Assembly: GCA_019637295.1 (NCBI GenBank)
Contig: JAHBVX010000002.1
Coordinates: forward strand, 930,001-994,000
Source of the DNA: Polyangiaceae bacterium
GTDB taxonomy: Bacteria > Myxococcota_A > Polyangia > Polyangiales > Polyangiaceae
Length of the DNA: 64,000 nucleotides
Reading direction: 5' to 3'
The position numbers were made by a program, and so were the translations under genes. Positions 53,395 through 63,981 of this stretch are shown piece after piece. Below the pieces are notes generated by a model, which worked only from the letters and a program-made list of their open reading frames with translations, was not told the DNA's origin and searched no databases. The stretch's first letter is position 1. Each line of letters opens with the position of its first letter.

Positions 53395-53425
53395 CCAGTC
53401 GCCGGGCCCCGCGCCCGGCGGCTGG
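53395..53425. terminator. Hairpin after the histone-like gene, no T-run
   Basis: CCAG, TC, GCCGGGC, a five-base loop, GCCCGGC, GG, CTGG: a 7-base perfect stem extended by 4 outer pairs across a 2-base mismatch. It lies between two convergent stop codons, so it may end transcription from both sides. No T-run follows, so it is only a candidate. Confidence 0.45.
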
Positions 53426-53461
53426 TGACCCGCCTGGGGGTGCCCTGGGGCGGGCAGGGGG

Positions 53462-54364
53462 TCAGTCGACGGCGCGCTCGACGAAGCGCCGAATGACTCC
53501 GTCGAGGGGTTCATCCGTCGTGGTTCGCAGGTAGCTCGCCCCGTGGCGCTTGCAGAAGGCGCGCAGCTCCTCGATGAGTCCGGTGAGGCGAAGCACGTAC
53601 GCGTCCACCGCGCTGGGGTCGAGGGTGACGTCCACGGTCTGTCCCGTCTCCGCGTCGACCAGCGCGAAATCTCCCTCGAAATCGGGCTCTATTTCGTTTC
53701 GGGCCAGCACCTGGATCAGGAACAGATCGTGTCCGGCGGCGCGCGCGCGCGATAGCGCAGCCAGCACTGGGCCCGCGTCGAAGAAGTCGCTGAGCACCAC
53801 CAGCACGCCTGGCCGCGCCGCGCGCTGCAGCGTCTGATCGATGGCCGTGGCCAGCTCGACCGCGCCGTGCGCGTCGATCTGCTGCAGCTCGCGCAGCAGC
53901 GCCGGCAGTCCGCCCCGCCCTCGCCGAGGCGAGCCGACTCGACCCAGCGCTCCGCTGTCCGCGCCCGCGCGCGGCTGCGCGACCATGACCTGCACGCGCT
54001 GCGAGCCCGCGAGCGCGAGGTAGCCCAGGGCGGCGCCGATGCGACGCGCGACCTCCAGCTTGGACGGATCCCCAAAGCCGAGCGAGGCGGACCCGTCGAT
54101 CAGCAAGCGGAGCACCACGTCTTCTTCGGCACGGAAGAGCTTGACCACCGGCTCCCCGGTGCGGGCGTACGCGAGCCAGTCCACGCGCCGCAGGTCGTCG
54201 CCCGGCACGTACGGGCGATGCTCTTGGAACTCGGCGGAGCCGCCGCGGCGTTTGGCCGTGTGCTCACCGGCTCCGCCGGAGCGGGCTCGGACCTGGACCC
54301 GACGCCGGAGCGCCTCGAGCTCGCGTACGAAGCCGGGGTCGAGCAGCCCCGAGCCGTCACTCAT
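53462..54364 (-). CDS. DUF58 protein (MoxR-linked)
   Basis: A 300-residue DUF58 protein. Family marks are EFQEHRPYVPGDDLRRVDW near residues 46-64, then a VWA-like fold (LLIDGSASLGFGDPSKLEVAR, a variant MIDAS) and VLVVLSDFFD. It has no membrane helix. DUF58 genes regularly lie beside MoxR ATPases and VWA genes, as here. Its start overlaps the ABC permease gene by 8 bases. Confidence 0.9.
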   Translation of the reverse strand: MSDGSGLLDPGFVRELEALRRRVQVRARSGGAGEHTAKRRGGSAEFQEHRPYVPGDDLRRVDWLAYARTGEPVVKLFRAEEDVVLRLLIDGSASLGFGDPSKLEVARRIGAALGYLALAGSQRVQVMVAQPRAGADSGALGRVGSPRRGRGGLPALLRELQQIDAHGAVELATAIDQTLQRAARPGVLVVLSDFFDAGPVLAALSRARAAGHDLFLIQVLARNEIEPDFEGDFALVDAETGQTVDVTLDPSAVDAYVLRLTGLIEELRAFCKRHGASYLRTTTDEPLDGVIRRFVERAVD

Positions 54365-56063
54365 GCGAGCTCGCCTCGGCGGGAGCGGCGGCCGGCGCGT
54401 CTGCCGCGGCTTCCTCCGCCGCGAGCATGGTCTCGACCTTGGCGATGGACGCGGCGTGCTCGCGCACCACGCGTCGGGTGCGGGTCGCTGCGCCGGTCAA
54501 CAGGCCAGCGCCCAAGAAGCCCCAGCCCGCCGCCGCGACGGCCCCCGCCATCAGCGCGAGCTGTCGCGTCTCCGGGTCCCCGCCCGCGATGGTGTCCAGC
54601 AAGACGAAGGGGTAAATGGGCGAGGGCGACGCGATCAGCAGCGCGATGTCGCCGCCATCCGACAGGATCCCGGCGATGGCCATGGCCAAGAACGGACCCG
54701 CGGCCGCCAGGAACAGCGCGCCGATCAGCAGCACTCGCGGTACCCCGCCGGACTGCGAGCGTGCCCGCATCCAGGCAGCAAACCCGAACACGAACAAGGT
54801 GAAGGCCATGGCGTAGCCGGTGAAGGCCACCACCCGGGTGGCGTCGTCCGCGGCGCCGCCGCGCAGCGCGATCGCCAGCAACGCGGCGCCGCCCTGCAGC
54901 GCCATGGCGCCCAGGGTGAGCACCGAGCCCAGCGTCGCGGCGCGCATCACCCCCGGACCCAGGAAGCGCTCGACTCGGCCGGCGCCCCGGCGCTCCCAGT
55001 GCACCCGAACGCGGCGGGATGGACCGAGGGGCTCGCCCGCGAAGACGAACGCACTGAACACGGCGAACAGGGCCATGAGCGTCACGCCGATGACGAGGGT
55101 GCGCCACTCGCGGCCGACGTCGAAGGCCAGGGGGGGCAGGGTGCTCAGCGCGAGCAGCGGCGTGCTGACCGCGAACCAGCGACGCAGCCGCGTCGACCGG
55201 TCGTCGCTGACGCCTGCCATGTTGGCGAGGGTGATCTCGTACAGGAACCAGCCGGGAATGGCGACGCACACCAGCGGCGCGGCCACCAGGAAGGTCAGGT
55301 ACTCGACGCCGAAGTCCGCCCGCGAGTAGGCCATGGGGAGCCAGACCGGCGGTCCAGCGGAGACCTGAGGCCACAATTCGTGGGCGGCGAAGGACAGCCC
55401 CACCCCCCCGGCCAGGTAGGCCAAGAGGGAGGTGGGCACCGCGACGAGCAGCGTGACGACGATCGCCACTGCGCTGCTGGCGAACTGGCTGCTGATGCTC
55501 AGACCAAAGGCGACGCTGAGCACCCCGAGCAGAAACAGCAGCGCGAACGCGGCGATCACGTCCGTCGCGGTGACGCCGCCGAACAGGAAGGGCAGGGACC
55601 CCACGGGCACCAGCATCACGATGTAGAGGGAAATGTAGGTCAGCGCGGCGAGGAACTTGCCCCGGGCGACCGTCGCCGGACTCAGCCCGGTGAGCAGCAG
55701 CGCCTCCCAGGTGCGGCCGGACCGCTCGGACGCGATGGTGCTCGCGGCCACCGCGGGCGCGACCCAGGTCACGACGGCAAAGGCGAGCGAGAAGAACACG
55801 TGGTACAGCGCGGTCCCGACCTTGGCCGGCTCGGTCGCTACGCTCGCGACCCCTCCGACCGAGCACATCAAGAGCGCGATCACGCCCGTGATCACGGCCA
55901 GGATGACCGGCGTCCGGGTGAGCCGCGCCGCCTGCTTGAGCTCACGCATCCACACGGGGTTCGGATCGTTGCGCAGCCGGGAGATGTTGACCCGGGCGCG
56001 GTCGATTCGCCTCGACGACGGCGGCGGCATCGCGATCGCGTCGCGTCCGGTCTGTACGCTCAT
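54357..56063 (-). CDS. ABC transporter permease, multi-span
   Basis: A 568-residue membrane protein with about 12 membrane helices. It begins with a cytosolic segment of about 45 residues ending in NPVWMRELKQAARL, as in ABC-2-type exporter permeases. The helices begin at about residue 50. Between helices, TIASERSGRTWEALLLTGLSP is the conserved coupling region of ABC-2 permeases. It overlaps the ATPase gene (ATGA) and the DUF58 gene, so a ABC exporter lies inside the cluster. Substrate is unknown. Confidence 0.85.
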   Translation of the reverse strand: MSVQTGRDAIAMPPPSSRRIDRARVNISRLRNDPNPVWMRELKQAARLTRTPVILAVITGVIALLMCSVGGVASVATEPAKVGTALYHVFFSLAFAVVTWVAPAVAASTIASERSGRTWEALLLTGLSPATVARGKFLAALTYISLYIVMLVPVGSLPFLFGGVTATDVIAAFALLFLLGVLSVAFGLSISSQFASSAVAIVVTLLVAVPTSLLAYLAGGVGLSFAAHELWPQVSAGPPVWLPMAYSRADFGVEYLTFLVAAPLVCVAIPGWFLYEITLANMAGVSDDRSTRLRRWFAVSTPLLALSTLPPLAFDVGREWRTLVIGVTLMALFAVFSAFVFAGEPLGPSRRVRVHWERRGAGRVERFLGPGVMRAATLGSVLTLGAMALQGGAALLAIALRGGAADDATRVVAFTGYAMAFTLFVFGFAAWMRARSQSGGVPRVLLIGALFLAAAGPFLAMAIAGILSDGGDIALLIASPSPIYPFVLLDTIAGGDPETRQLALMAGAVAAAGWGFLGAGLLTGAATRTRRVVREHAASIAKVETMLAAEEAAADAPAAAPAEASSHE

Positions 56064-57202
56064 TGCAGATCCCCCCGCGTGACTTCCAGGAAGATGCGCT
56101 CGAGCTCGTTGCGCTCCGCTTCCACGCCGACCACGCCCACGCCGCTGGCGACCAGGTGGCGCACGACGTCCGCCACGAAGCGGTCATCGCCCGTGTACGC
56201 GACGCCCAGCAGCCCCCCGGGGCCGGGCTCCACACCGAGCACCCCGGTGCCGCCCGCGAGCAGCGGCACCACCCCCCGGGAGTCGCCGAGCACCCGCAGC
56301 TTCAGCCGCTTGCGCGCCGCCAGCGGGATGTCCGCCCCGCCTGCGGTGGTCATCACGTCCGCGGGCTGCGCGGGGAAGTAGGCGCCCGTCGGCGCCGCGC
56401 CGGCGAAGGCCGCTGGGTCGGGTCCCGGCGTCTCGAGGGGTGCGGCCACCGGCGGCGCGAAGGACTGGCTCGGCGGCGGTGGGACGTCGCCCTCGGCCAA
56501 GCCGACGGCCTGCGCGCGGCGTTGCGCCTCGAGGCGCTCGGCGATCTCGCCGATGGGGCCCGCGACGACGAGCTGGCCACGCTCCAGGATGCCGATCGAC
56601 GTGCACACGTCGCTCAGCTCCGTCAGGATGTGGCTCGACAGGAAGATGGTCTTGCCGAGCTCCCGCAGCTCGAGCAGCAGATCGCGGATCTCGATCCGAG
56701 CGCGGGGATCGAGGTCGCTGGCCGGCTCGTCCAGGATCAACACCTTGGGGTCGTGGAGCAGGATGCGGGCGAGGCCCAGCCGCTGCTTCATGCCCTTGCT
56801 CAGCGCCACGACCAAGCGATCCTGCAGGTTGCCCAGATCCGTCAGCTCGATCACCGCGTCCACGATGCCGACCGTCGGGACCGCGTAGGCGTCGGCGAAG
56901 AACTCGAGGTATTCCCGCACGGTGATGCGCTCGTACACCCCGGCGTGGTCCGGCATGTAGCCGATGATCTTGCGCACCCGATCCGGATCGATCGCGACGT
57001 CGATGCCGTCGATCTCCACGCGCCCGGCCATGGGGTCGAGCAGCGTGGTCATGATGCGTATCGTCGTGGTCTTGCCGGCGCCGTTCGGCCCGATGAAGCC
57101 GAAGATCTCGCCTTGCCCGACCTCGAAGCTGACGTCGCGCAGCACGTCGACGTTGCCGAAGCGGTGCCACAGGTGCCGCACACGGATGGCCGGGACGGTC
57201 AC
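56060..57202 (-). CDS. ABC transporter ATPase with C-terminal extension
   Basis: A 380-residue ATPase with Walker A GPNGAGKTTT (about residues 38-47), signature LSKGMKQRLG, Walker B LILDEPASDLDP and the H-loop LSSHI. After the ATPase domain (about residue 230) comes a Pro/Ala-rich linker and a globular tail. This is a longer form of ABC-2 exporter ATPases, which usually have about 310 residues. The GTG at 57202 overlaps the previous gene (GTGA) and the stop overlaps the permease start. Gliding-type GldA ATPases have the same general place, but the resemblance is not specific. Confidence 0.88.
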   Translation of the reverse strand: MTVPAIRVRHLWHRFGNVDVLRDVSFEVGQGEIFGFIGPNGAGKTTTIRIMTTLLDPMAGRVEIDGIDVAIDPDRVRKIIGYMPDHAGVYERITVREYLEFFADAYAVPTVGIVDAVIELTDLGNLQDRLVVALSKGMKQRLGLARILLHDPKVLILDEPASDLDPRARIEIRDLLLELRELGKTIFLSSHILTELSDVCTSIGILERGQLVVAGPIGEIAERLEAQRRAQAVGLAEGDVPPPPSQSFAPPVAAPLETPGPDPAAFAGAAPTGAYFPAQPADVMTTAGGADIPLAARKRLKLRVLGDSRGVVPLLAGGTGVLGVEPGPGGLLGVAYTGDDRFVADVVRHLVASGVGVVGVEAERNELERIFLEVTRGDLQ

Positions 57203-59268
57203 GGCAGCCCTCCGAAGCCGACGACGCGGATCAGCAGTCGGTCCGAGTCCAAGCGCAGCCCCGAGTCTCGCGTCAGCCCCTCGCCGCCATCGATCTGCGC
57301 GACGACCGTGGGCACGTCGTCCGGCCACCAGTCGGTCTCGTGGCCCGACACGGCCTCGAGCGCGGCCCAAGCGGCCGACAGACCGCTGGCCGCGCCGTCG
57401 AGGTGCTTGGCCAGGACGCCGCGGGCGCCGAGGGCGCGGCGCCGGGGCGTGGTCGTGGGCCCCCAGGCGGGCGCGACGTTGACGCCGTCGGCGTGGCGGA
57501 TGCTCTCTCCATCCGCCAGTCGCTCGAAGAAGCGGATCTCCTTGCCGGGGGCCTTCACCAGCACGCCGCGCAGCTCCCGACCGAGCAGGTTCTTCACGAC
57601 CAGATCAGGACCGCTCTGCACCAGGCTGACGCCGCCCCCCGTCGTCACGAACGTGTCTTCACGCACGACCACCGTCTGCCAGGGCTTGGCGCGGACCTGC
57701 TCGAGCCGCACGCCGTCGCGGTCCACCATCAAGATGCGGTTCTTTCCTTCGTTCTCGCCGAACACGTCGAGCACGCTGCCGACGGCCGAGCCGCGCACGA
57801 ACATCTCTGCGGCGCTCGAGGCGTAGAACCCTCGGTAGCGCGTGATGCTGGCTCGCGTAGTGCCGGCGCCGGCTTCGATCAACGACACCCGCCGCGCGCG
57901 CCCCTCCACGCCCTTCGACACGGCGCCGAGGCCGACGATGGCGAGCAGGGTAGCGCCCGACCAGATGGGCAGGTGCACCAGAGCGCGCAGGGGCTTGCCG
58001 CGCTTGGAGGCGAGGTGAAAGTTCACCGGGCCGGCGAGCACCGCGTACACGAGCAACATCAACAGCGCGACCGCGATGGCCCAGCGCGCGCCCTCGTTCG
58101 GGTCGAGCAGCTTGCGGATCTCGCTCGCGCGATTGGAGTCGAGGGGTTGCTGGCCGTGTCCAAACGCGACGGTCGCTTGCCGCTCCCAGGCGTGACGCAG
58201 CAGATCGAGCATCTTGTGCTGCACCCAGCCGTCGGCGACCTCGGCTTCGCGGGTTGGATCGAACGCCAACAGGTGGACCTCGCCGAGGCCGTAGCTCGCC
58301 GACGCGCCCCAGGGGCTGGGCCGAAGCCCGCCGCCTGCGTAGCTCACCAGCCTGCCCGCCACGTCCGCCGACGGCCCGAGCTCGACGGCGACGCGCACCG
58401 ATTGGCCCCGCCCGTAGTACGGCGAACGCGACGAGCTGTCGTCCGGGATGATGAACTGCGCCACCTCGCCCAGCTCCTTCGGCGCCGCGATCTGGCGGAA
58501 GCCGGCGCCGACGAGCGACGCCAGCACTGGGCTTCGGAAGTCTTCCGGTCGGCTCATCACCACAGCGAGCGCGCCGCCACCGAGCACCCAGTTGCCCAGC
58601 GCCTCGAGCTCGGCGCCCTTGAGCCGCGCGAGCTGCTCGCTCTTGGCCAGCGCGACGGTGACCGCCGCGTAGCCGGCTGCCCGCGCGGGCAGGACTGGAT
58701 CGCCAGTGGCGGGGTTGCTCGCGGGGTTGCCCACCGCCGCCATCGGCGCGGTGTAGGTGCCGCGCAGGCGCGCCCCCGCGACCGCGACCTTCTTGCCGCG
58801 GATGCCCGTGCCAATCGTCTGGGTCGGGTTGAAGTCGAACAGCAGCGGCTCGGCCATTCGCGGCTCGGGCAGCTCGATCTTGGCCAGCTCCTGCCCGGCC
58901 TCGCCGCGCGCGACGACCGAGAGGGATGGCGACGACGAGTCGAAGCCGTGGGTGGGCAGCTCGAGCGCGACCTTTCCCTTGCCGGCGAGGGAGAAGGGCG
59001 CCCGGGTGAGCACGATCGCCGAGCCGCTGGTCCACGGGATCTCGCTGGTGAGCTCCACCGTGCCTTCGAGCTGCGTGTCCGCCCGGTTCTCGAGTCGGAC
59101 GGCGCAGGAGAACCAACCGCTCCCCGAGGGCACGTCTTGGCCGAGCACCGCCACCGCCGAGAGGTGCAGCGTGCCGTCCTCGGCGGCGCTGACGCGGGTG
59201 AGCAGCAGCAGCGTCGCGCACAGCGCCCAGAGCCGAGCCATCCACCGCGCAGCGACCCAGTCGACCAC
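57199..59268 (-). CDS. Large exported membrane protein of the MoxR cluster
   Basis: About 690 residues. A signal peptide is followed by a beta-rich exported part of about 350 residues. Within it, a segment with a class I glutamine-amidotransferase-like or DUF4350-like fold (LARLKGAELEALGNWVLGGGALAVVMSRPEDF) is visible. Two membrane helices follow near residues 400-450, and then a further extracytoplasmic beta-rich part of about 200 residues. The GTG at 59268 (with a weak AGAGGA before it) and an ATG at 59241 are both possible starts. It overlaps the ABC ATPase gene by 4 bases. Function is unknown. Confidence 0.75.
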   Translation of the reverse strand: MVDWVAARWMARLWALCATLLLLTRVSAAEDGTLHLSAVAVLGQDVPSGSGWFSCAVRLENRADTQLEGTVELTSEIPWTSGSAIVLTRAPFSLAGKGKVALELPTHGFDSSSPSLSVVARGEAGQELAKIELPEPRMAEPLLFDFNPTQTIGTGIRGKKVAVAGARLRGTYTAPMAAVGNPASNPATGDPVLPARAAGYAAVTVALAKSEQLARLKGAELEALGNWVLGGGALAVVMSRPEDFRSPVLASLVGAGFRQIAAPKELGEVAQFIIPDDSSSRSPYYGRGQSVRVAVELGPSADVAGRLVSYAGGGLRPSPWGASASYGLGEVHLLAFDPTREAEVADGWVQHKMLDLLRHAWERQATVAFGHGQQPLDSNRASEIRKLLDPNEGARWAIAVALLMLLVYAVLAGPVNFHLASKRGKPLRALVHLPIWSGATLLAIVGLGAVSKGVEGRARRVSLIEAGAGTTRASITRYRGFYASSAAEMFVRGSAVGSVLDVFGENEGKNRILMVDRDGVRLEQVRAKPWQTVVVREDTFVTTGGGVSLVQSGPDLVVKNLLGRELRGVLVKAPGKEIRFFERLADGESIRHADGVNVAPAWGPTTTPRRRALGARGVLAKHLDGAASGLSAAWAALEAVSGHETDWWPDDVPTVVAQIDGGEGLTRDSGLRLDSDRLLIRVVGFGGLP

Positions 59269-59272
59269 GCGC

Positions 59273-60307
<1,035 letters not shown>

Positions 60308-60402
60308 GGACCATCCGCCGCTGAAACCGTCGCCCTCATGGCCGGGCAGCGAGCCTAGCTCGCTTCGGCGCCTCGCCAAAGCGTCGTGTCGTGCTGGCCG
60401 AT

Positions 60403-62205
60403 TCAGGGCTGAAAGTAGCGGCCAACTTGCTCGCGGTACTCCTGCGGCAGCTCCGAACGCTCCACGCCGGAGAGCTCTTCCGGCGCCACGTCTCCGAGCG
60501 CGCCGGTGCCGGCCCGGTTGGCGGTCTCGCCGGCGCGCGCGGGCGCACGACCCAGCGTGCCGCCCTGCATGGGTGCGCCCGGGTTGACCTTCGCGTTGGC
60601 CTTGCTGCGCAGCTCCTTGCCCGGGACGGACTTCGTCTCGCCTTGGTGATCGCCTTGGCCGGTGTCACGCTTGCTGCCGGGCCCGCCCTGGCCCTTGGTG
60701 TCGCCGCCCTGGCCAGGCTTCTTGCCCGCGTTGCCCGGACCCTGCTGCCCGTCGCCGCCCGGGGACTGCAAGGGGATCGGGGTCATGCCCAGCCCGCGCT
60801 CCGCTTCGGCGCCTCCCCGATCCGCGTCTCCCAGGCCCTTCTCGCGCTCGGCCTCCTGGCTCGCGTGCTCTTTGGCTAGCTCCTTGAGCTGCTGACGCAG
60901 CTGCTCCTGCCCCTCGGGCGTGGCCAGCTTCTTGGCGAGGTCCTCGAGCTGCTGTTTGGTCATCGGGTTCATCTGTCCCGACTCACCCTGCTGCTCGAGC
61001 TGCTTCTTGAGCCGCTCGGCCAGGCGCTTGCGCTCTTCCTCGCTCAGCCCCTCGAGCGCGTCGTTGAGCGCGTCGGCGAGTCGCTCCTGCGCCTCCGGGC
61101 TGCCGGACTCGCCGAACTCCTTCAGGTCCTCGAGGGCTTGCTCGCTGAGCTTGCCGGCGTCGCCGAGCTCCTTGGCGAGCTGCCGCAGCGCTTCGGCCCG
61201 ACCCTCGCGCTCCTCGAACAGCCGCTTCTGCTCTTCGAGCGCCTCGGCGAGCTGCCCGGCGCCCTTCTCGCGCGCCGCGCGCGCCGCCTCCTCGATCGCC
61301 TCTTTGGCCGCCTCGCGGGCTTCGGTCTCGGCCATGTTGGCGAGCTTCTGCATCTCCTTGTCGAACTCGACCAGGTCCCCGTTGCCGAGCGCCTTGGCCG
61401 CGTCTTTCAGGTGCGGGCTCTGGTTGAGCTTGCCCACCGCGGCCTCGAGCCCGGGGCGATTCTCTTCGGTGCCCAGCTTCATCCGCTCCGCGGCGATGTC
61501 GTCCCGCAGCTTCGCGATGCGCGCTTGGGCCTCTCGCTTCTCGAGCCCCTTGGACAAATCCTCGCGGAGCTTCTGGGCGTCGCGCGCGATGCCCTCGAGC
61601 CGAGCGCGCTGCTCGGCGTCCCGGGGATCGAGCTTGTCGAGGGCCTCGATCTTCTCCAGCCCGAGCAGGTTCGCCATCTGCACCAGCTCGCTGCCGGGTG
61701 GCGCTTCGGGTCCCGCCGGCGCCGGAGGCAGGGGAATGAAGGACAGGTAGGCGATGGCGAGACCCCCCACGGGCGCCAGACCGTGCACTCGACTCAGCAC
61801 CCGCGGGCGCGCGCGCTTCGCCTCGGCGCTCTCGAGCACGCTCAGCGCGTCGCCCAGGATCTTGCGGGCGGCTCCGCCGTCCGTCACCTCGAGCCCGACG
61901 GCGGTGCTGATGGCCTCCTTGCCGTCGAGCCGCGCGTCCAGGTACAGCGCAACGTCCCCGTCGCTCCAGCGCCGGCGCCACGCGAACGCCGCACCAGCGA
62001 GCGCGCCGAGCAGCCCGAGCGCCGCCGCCCAGGGCCGCTCCGGTCCCAGCCGCTGCCACCAGAGCGCCGCCGCCACGAGCCCGGCCAAGCCCATGCCCAG
62101 CGCCAGCCCCGTCAGGGCGCGACGCAGCACGAGCCGCCCGCGCACGGCCCGCGCTCGCGCGCCGAAGCGCGACGGGAAGCGGCTCGGCTCGGCGCTGTCG
62201 CTCAT
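60403..62205 (-). CDS. DUF4175-like coiled-coil membrane protein
   Basis: A 600-residue protein. Two or three membrane helices lie in the first 70 residues and one near residue 155. A long charged coiled coil (about residues 190-460) with Glu/Lys/Leu heptads follows, then a Gly/Gln-rich low-complexity part, and a conserved-looking end LPQEYREQVGRYF. This layout matches DUF4175-type proteins that head MoxR/VWA operons. It is the first gene of the cluster, with a TAACCT box 8 bases before the ATG. Confidence 0.82.
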   Translation of the reverse strand: MSDSAEPSRFPSRFGARARAVRGRLVLRRALTGLALGMGLAGLVAAALWWQRLGPERPWAAALGLLGALAGAAFAWRRRWSDGDVALYLDARLDGKEAISTAVGLEVTDGGAARKILGDALSVLESAEAKRARPRVLSRVHGLAPVGGLAIAYLSFIPLPPAPAGPEAPPGSELVQMANLLGLEKIEALDKLDPRDAEQRARLEGIARDAQKLREDLSKGLEKREAQARIAKLRDDIAAERMKLGTEENRPGLEAAVGKLNQSPHLKDAAKALGNGDLVEFDKEMQKLANMAETEAREAAKEAIEEAARAAREKGAGQLAEALEEQKRLFEEREGRAEALRQLAKELGDAGKLSEQALEDLKEFGESGSPEAQERLADALNDALEGLSEEERKRLAERLKKQLEQQGESGQMNPMTKQQLEDLAKKLATPEGQEQLRQQLKELAKEHASQEAEREKGLGDADRGGAEAERGLGMTPIPLQSPGGDGQQGPGNAGKKPGQGGDTKGQGGPGSKRDTGQGDHQGETKSVPGKELRSKANAKVNPGAPMQGGTLGRAPARAGETANRAGTGALGDVAPEELSGVERSELPQEYREQVGRYFQP

Positions 62206-62213
62206 GGGGCCTC

Positions 62214-62219
62214 AGGTTA
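62214..62219 (-). promoter_or_regulatory. Putative -10 element (TAACCT) for the MoxR/VWA cluster
   Basis: TAACCT on the minus strand matches TANNNT and ends 8 bases before the ATG at 62205. It may be the main promoter of the whole cluster. Confidence 0.4.
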
Positions 62220-62311
62220 ACGCTCCGTCGCGCGGCGCGCCAGGGGGCGCGACGGATCCGCTCCCAGCGTACGGAGCCCGCTCGGAGCGGCCCACCGGCG
62301 CCGGGCTGGCG

Positions 62312-62317
62312 TATGCT
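62312..62317 (+). promoter_or_regulatory. Putative -10 element (TATGCT) for the lipase-like gene
   Basis: TATGCT matches TANNNT and ends 8 bases before the ATG at 62326. No Shine-Dalgarno is visible. Confidence 0.4.
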
Positions 62318-62325
62318 GCCGGGCC

Positions 62326-63459
62326 ATGCCAGCGCCGCATCGCGTCTACCTGGTCCCGGGCATGTTCGGCTTCGGTCGCCTGGCGGGTTACGACTACTTC
62401 CACCACGTGCGCGAGGCCCTCGAGGCGCGCTATCGCGCCGCCGGCGAGGAGCTCGTGACTGCCGTGGTCCCGACGCCGCCGACGTCGTCGCTCCGATTCC
62501 GAGCGCGCATGTTGGCCAAAGCCATCCAGAGGAGCGCTGGAGACGAGGGCCCCATTCACCTCGTTGGCCACTCGACCGGCGGGCTCGACATCCGTTTGCT
62601 GCTGTCACCTACGACCAACCTGCGCATCGAGGATCCGGCGCGGCTCGTCTTCCGCGAGCGGGTCGTCAGCGCGGTGTCGCTGAACACGCCGCACTACGGG
62701 ACGCCAGCCGCGGGCTACTTCGCCACCGTGAGCGGGACGCGGGTGCTGTACGCGCTCAGCCTGATGACGGTGCTGTCGCTCACCCTCGGCGAGCCGGGGC
62801 TCGCCGTCTTCTCGAAGCTGCTCGCTGGCCTGGGCGGTGTCGATCAGCTCCTCGGTGGCGATCTGAGGTTGGTCAGCCGCGGAACCGACCTGGTGCTGCG
62901 CTTCGTCGCGCGGGATGGTCGCGACGAGATCACGGACTTCTTGAGCAAAGTGCGCATCGATCAAGGCGGAGTCGTTCAGCTCATGCCGGAGGCGATGGAT
63001 CTGTTCAACGCGGCCGCGGAGGACGACCCGCGCGTCCGCTACGGCGCGGTGGCGACCGCGGCCCCGCCGCCCCAGTCGCTGCGCGTCGCCAAGCGGCTTC
63101 GCTCACCCTACGCCGCGATCACCGCGGCCATGTTCTCGACGCTCTATGGCCTGTCGAGCCAGGCGCCCAAGATGTACCCCTACGCCGCGCCCTCGCCGGA
63201 CGAAGCCAGCCGGCTCGCCAGCGGCATCCATCACAAGGTGGACTCGGGCAGCAACGACGGCGTGGTGCCGACTCTCAGCATGCTCTGGGGACAGCTGCTC
63301 TGGTGCGGCGAGGGAGATCACCTCGACGTGCTCGGACACTTTCACGACGACGAGCGACCCGCCAAGCACGTGGACTGGGTCACCAGCGGTGCGCACTTCA
63401 ACCGCGCGCGCTTCTCGGCGTTGATGGACGCCATCGCGCGCTTTCAGCTCGGCCACTGA
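62326..63459 (+). CDS. Lipase-like alpha/beta hydrolase
   Basis: A 377-residue hydrolase. The nucleophile elbow is GHSTGG (Ser near residue 86), preceded by the oxyanion part VPGMFGFG at the N-terminus. LNTPHYGTPAAG follows, and the acid and His are expected at SGSNDGVVPTLS and GDHLDVLGHF in the C-terminal part. The order matches lipases of the LipA/triacylglycerol type. There is no signal peptide, so it is probably cytoplasmic. It is divergent from the MoxR cluster; a PDZ lipoprotein lies 11 bases from its stop on the other strand. Confidence 0.83.
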   Translation: MPAPHRVYLVPGMFGFGRLAGYDYFHHVREALEARYRAAGEELVTAVVPTPPTSSLRFRARMLAKAIQRSAGDEGPIHLVGHSTGGLDIRLLLSPTTNLRIEDPARLVFRERVVSAVSLNTPHYGTPAAGYFATVSGTRVLYALSLMTVLSLTLGEPGLAVFSKLLAGLGGVDQLLGGDLRLVSRGTDLVLRFVARDGRDEITDFLSKVRIDQGGVVQLMPEAMDLFNAAAEDDPRVRYGAVATAAPPPQSLRVAKRLRSPYAAITAAMFSTLYGLSSQAPKMYPYAAPSPDEASRLASGIHHKVDSGSNDGVVPTLSMLWGQLLWCGEGDHLDVLGHFHDDERPAKHVDWVTSGAHFNRARFSALMDAIARFQLGH

Positions 63460-63470
63460 CCCGGCCCGGC

Positions 63471-63965
63471 TCAGCCCGCGTCGGCGCTCGCCGCCGGGGC
63501 GGCGTCGTCCTCGACGATGCGGTAGCGCAGGGTCCGCGGCTCCCCCGCGCGCAGGATGGAGACGACCAGCTCGTTCGCGGTCTTCAAGGACTGGAAGGTC
63601 TCGAACGCTTGCTTGTCGGTCTCGATGGGCTGCCCGTTGACTTGAGTGATGACGTCCCCCGGCTGCAGATCCACGCCTTGCCAAAACTCCGGGGGCCCGA
63701 GCGCGACCACTTGGTGGCCGACGAACTTCCCGTTCGGCGCGCTGGGCTGCAGGTCCACCAGGCCCAGGAAGCGACCGAGACCGTCGTTGACCGCGGCGAC
63801 CACCTCCGAGCGCAGCAGCGTGCCCGGCGCGCGAGGGGGGCGCTCCGCCGGGCGGATGGCGCCATCGTGCCGCGGCGGCGAAGACGGCGGTGTGCTGCTC
63901 GAACACCCAAGGCCCGGGCCCGCCAGCAGCAGGCCCAGCCAAACTCCGACAACAACGCGCCGCAT
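63471..63965 (-). CDS. PDZ-domain lipoprotein
   Basis: A 164-residue lipoprotein. The signal ends with the lipobox GLGC (Cys21). A Pro-rich linker is followed by a PDZ domain at about residues 75-150: WQGVDLQPGDVITQVNGQPIETDKQAF is the carboxylate-binding and core part. No protease or other domain is attached, so it resembles GspC-type or adaptor PDZ proteins. Another minus-strand frame here is only a shadow. A GATAGT box is 10 bases before the ATG. The partner is unknown. Confidence 0.8.
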   Translation of the reverse strand: MRRVVVGVWLGLLLAGPGLGCSSSTPPSSPPRHDGAIRPAERPPRAPGTLLRSEVVAAVNDGLGRFLGLVDLQPSAPNGKFVGHQVVALGPPEFWQGVDLQPGDVITQVNGQPIETDKQAFETFQSLKTANELVVSILRAGEPRTLRYRIVEDDAAPAASADAG

Positions 63966-63975
63966 CGCAGCCCCG

Positions 63976-63981
63976 ACTATC
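63976..63981 (-). promoter_or_regulatory. Putative -10 element (GATAGT) for the PDZ lipoprotein
   Basis: GATAGT on the minus strand ends 10 bases before the ATG at 63965. It is an imperfect example of the start-adjacent -10 pattern. Confidence 0.28.
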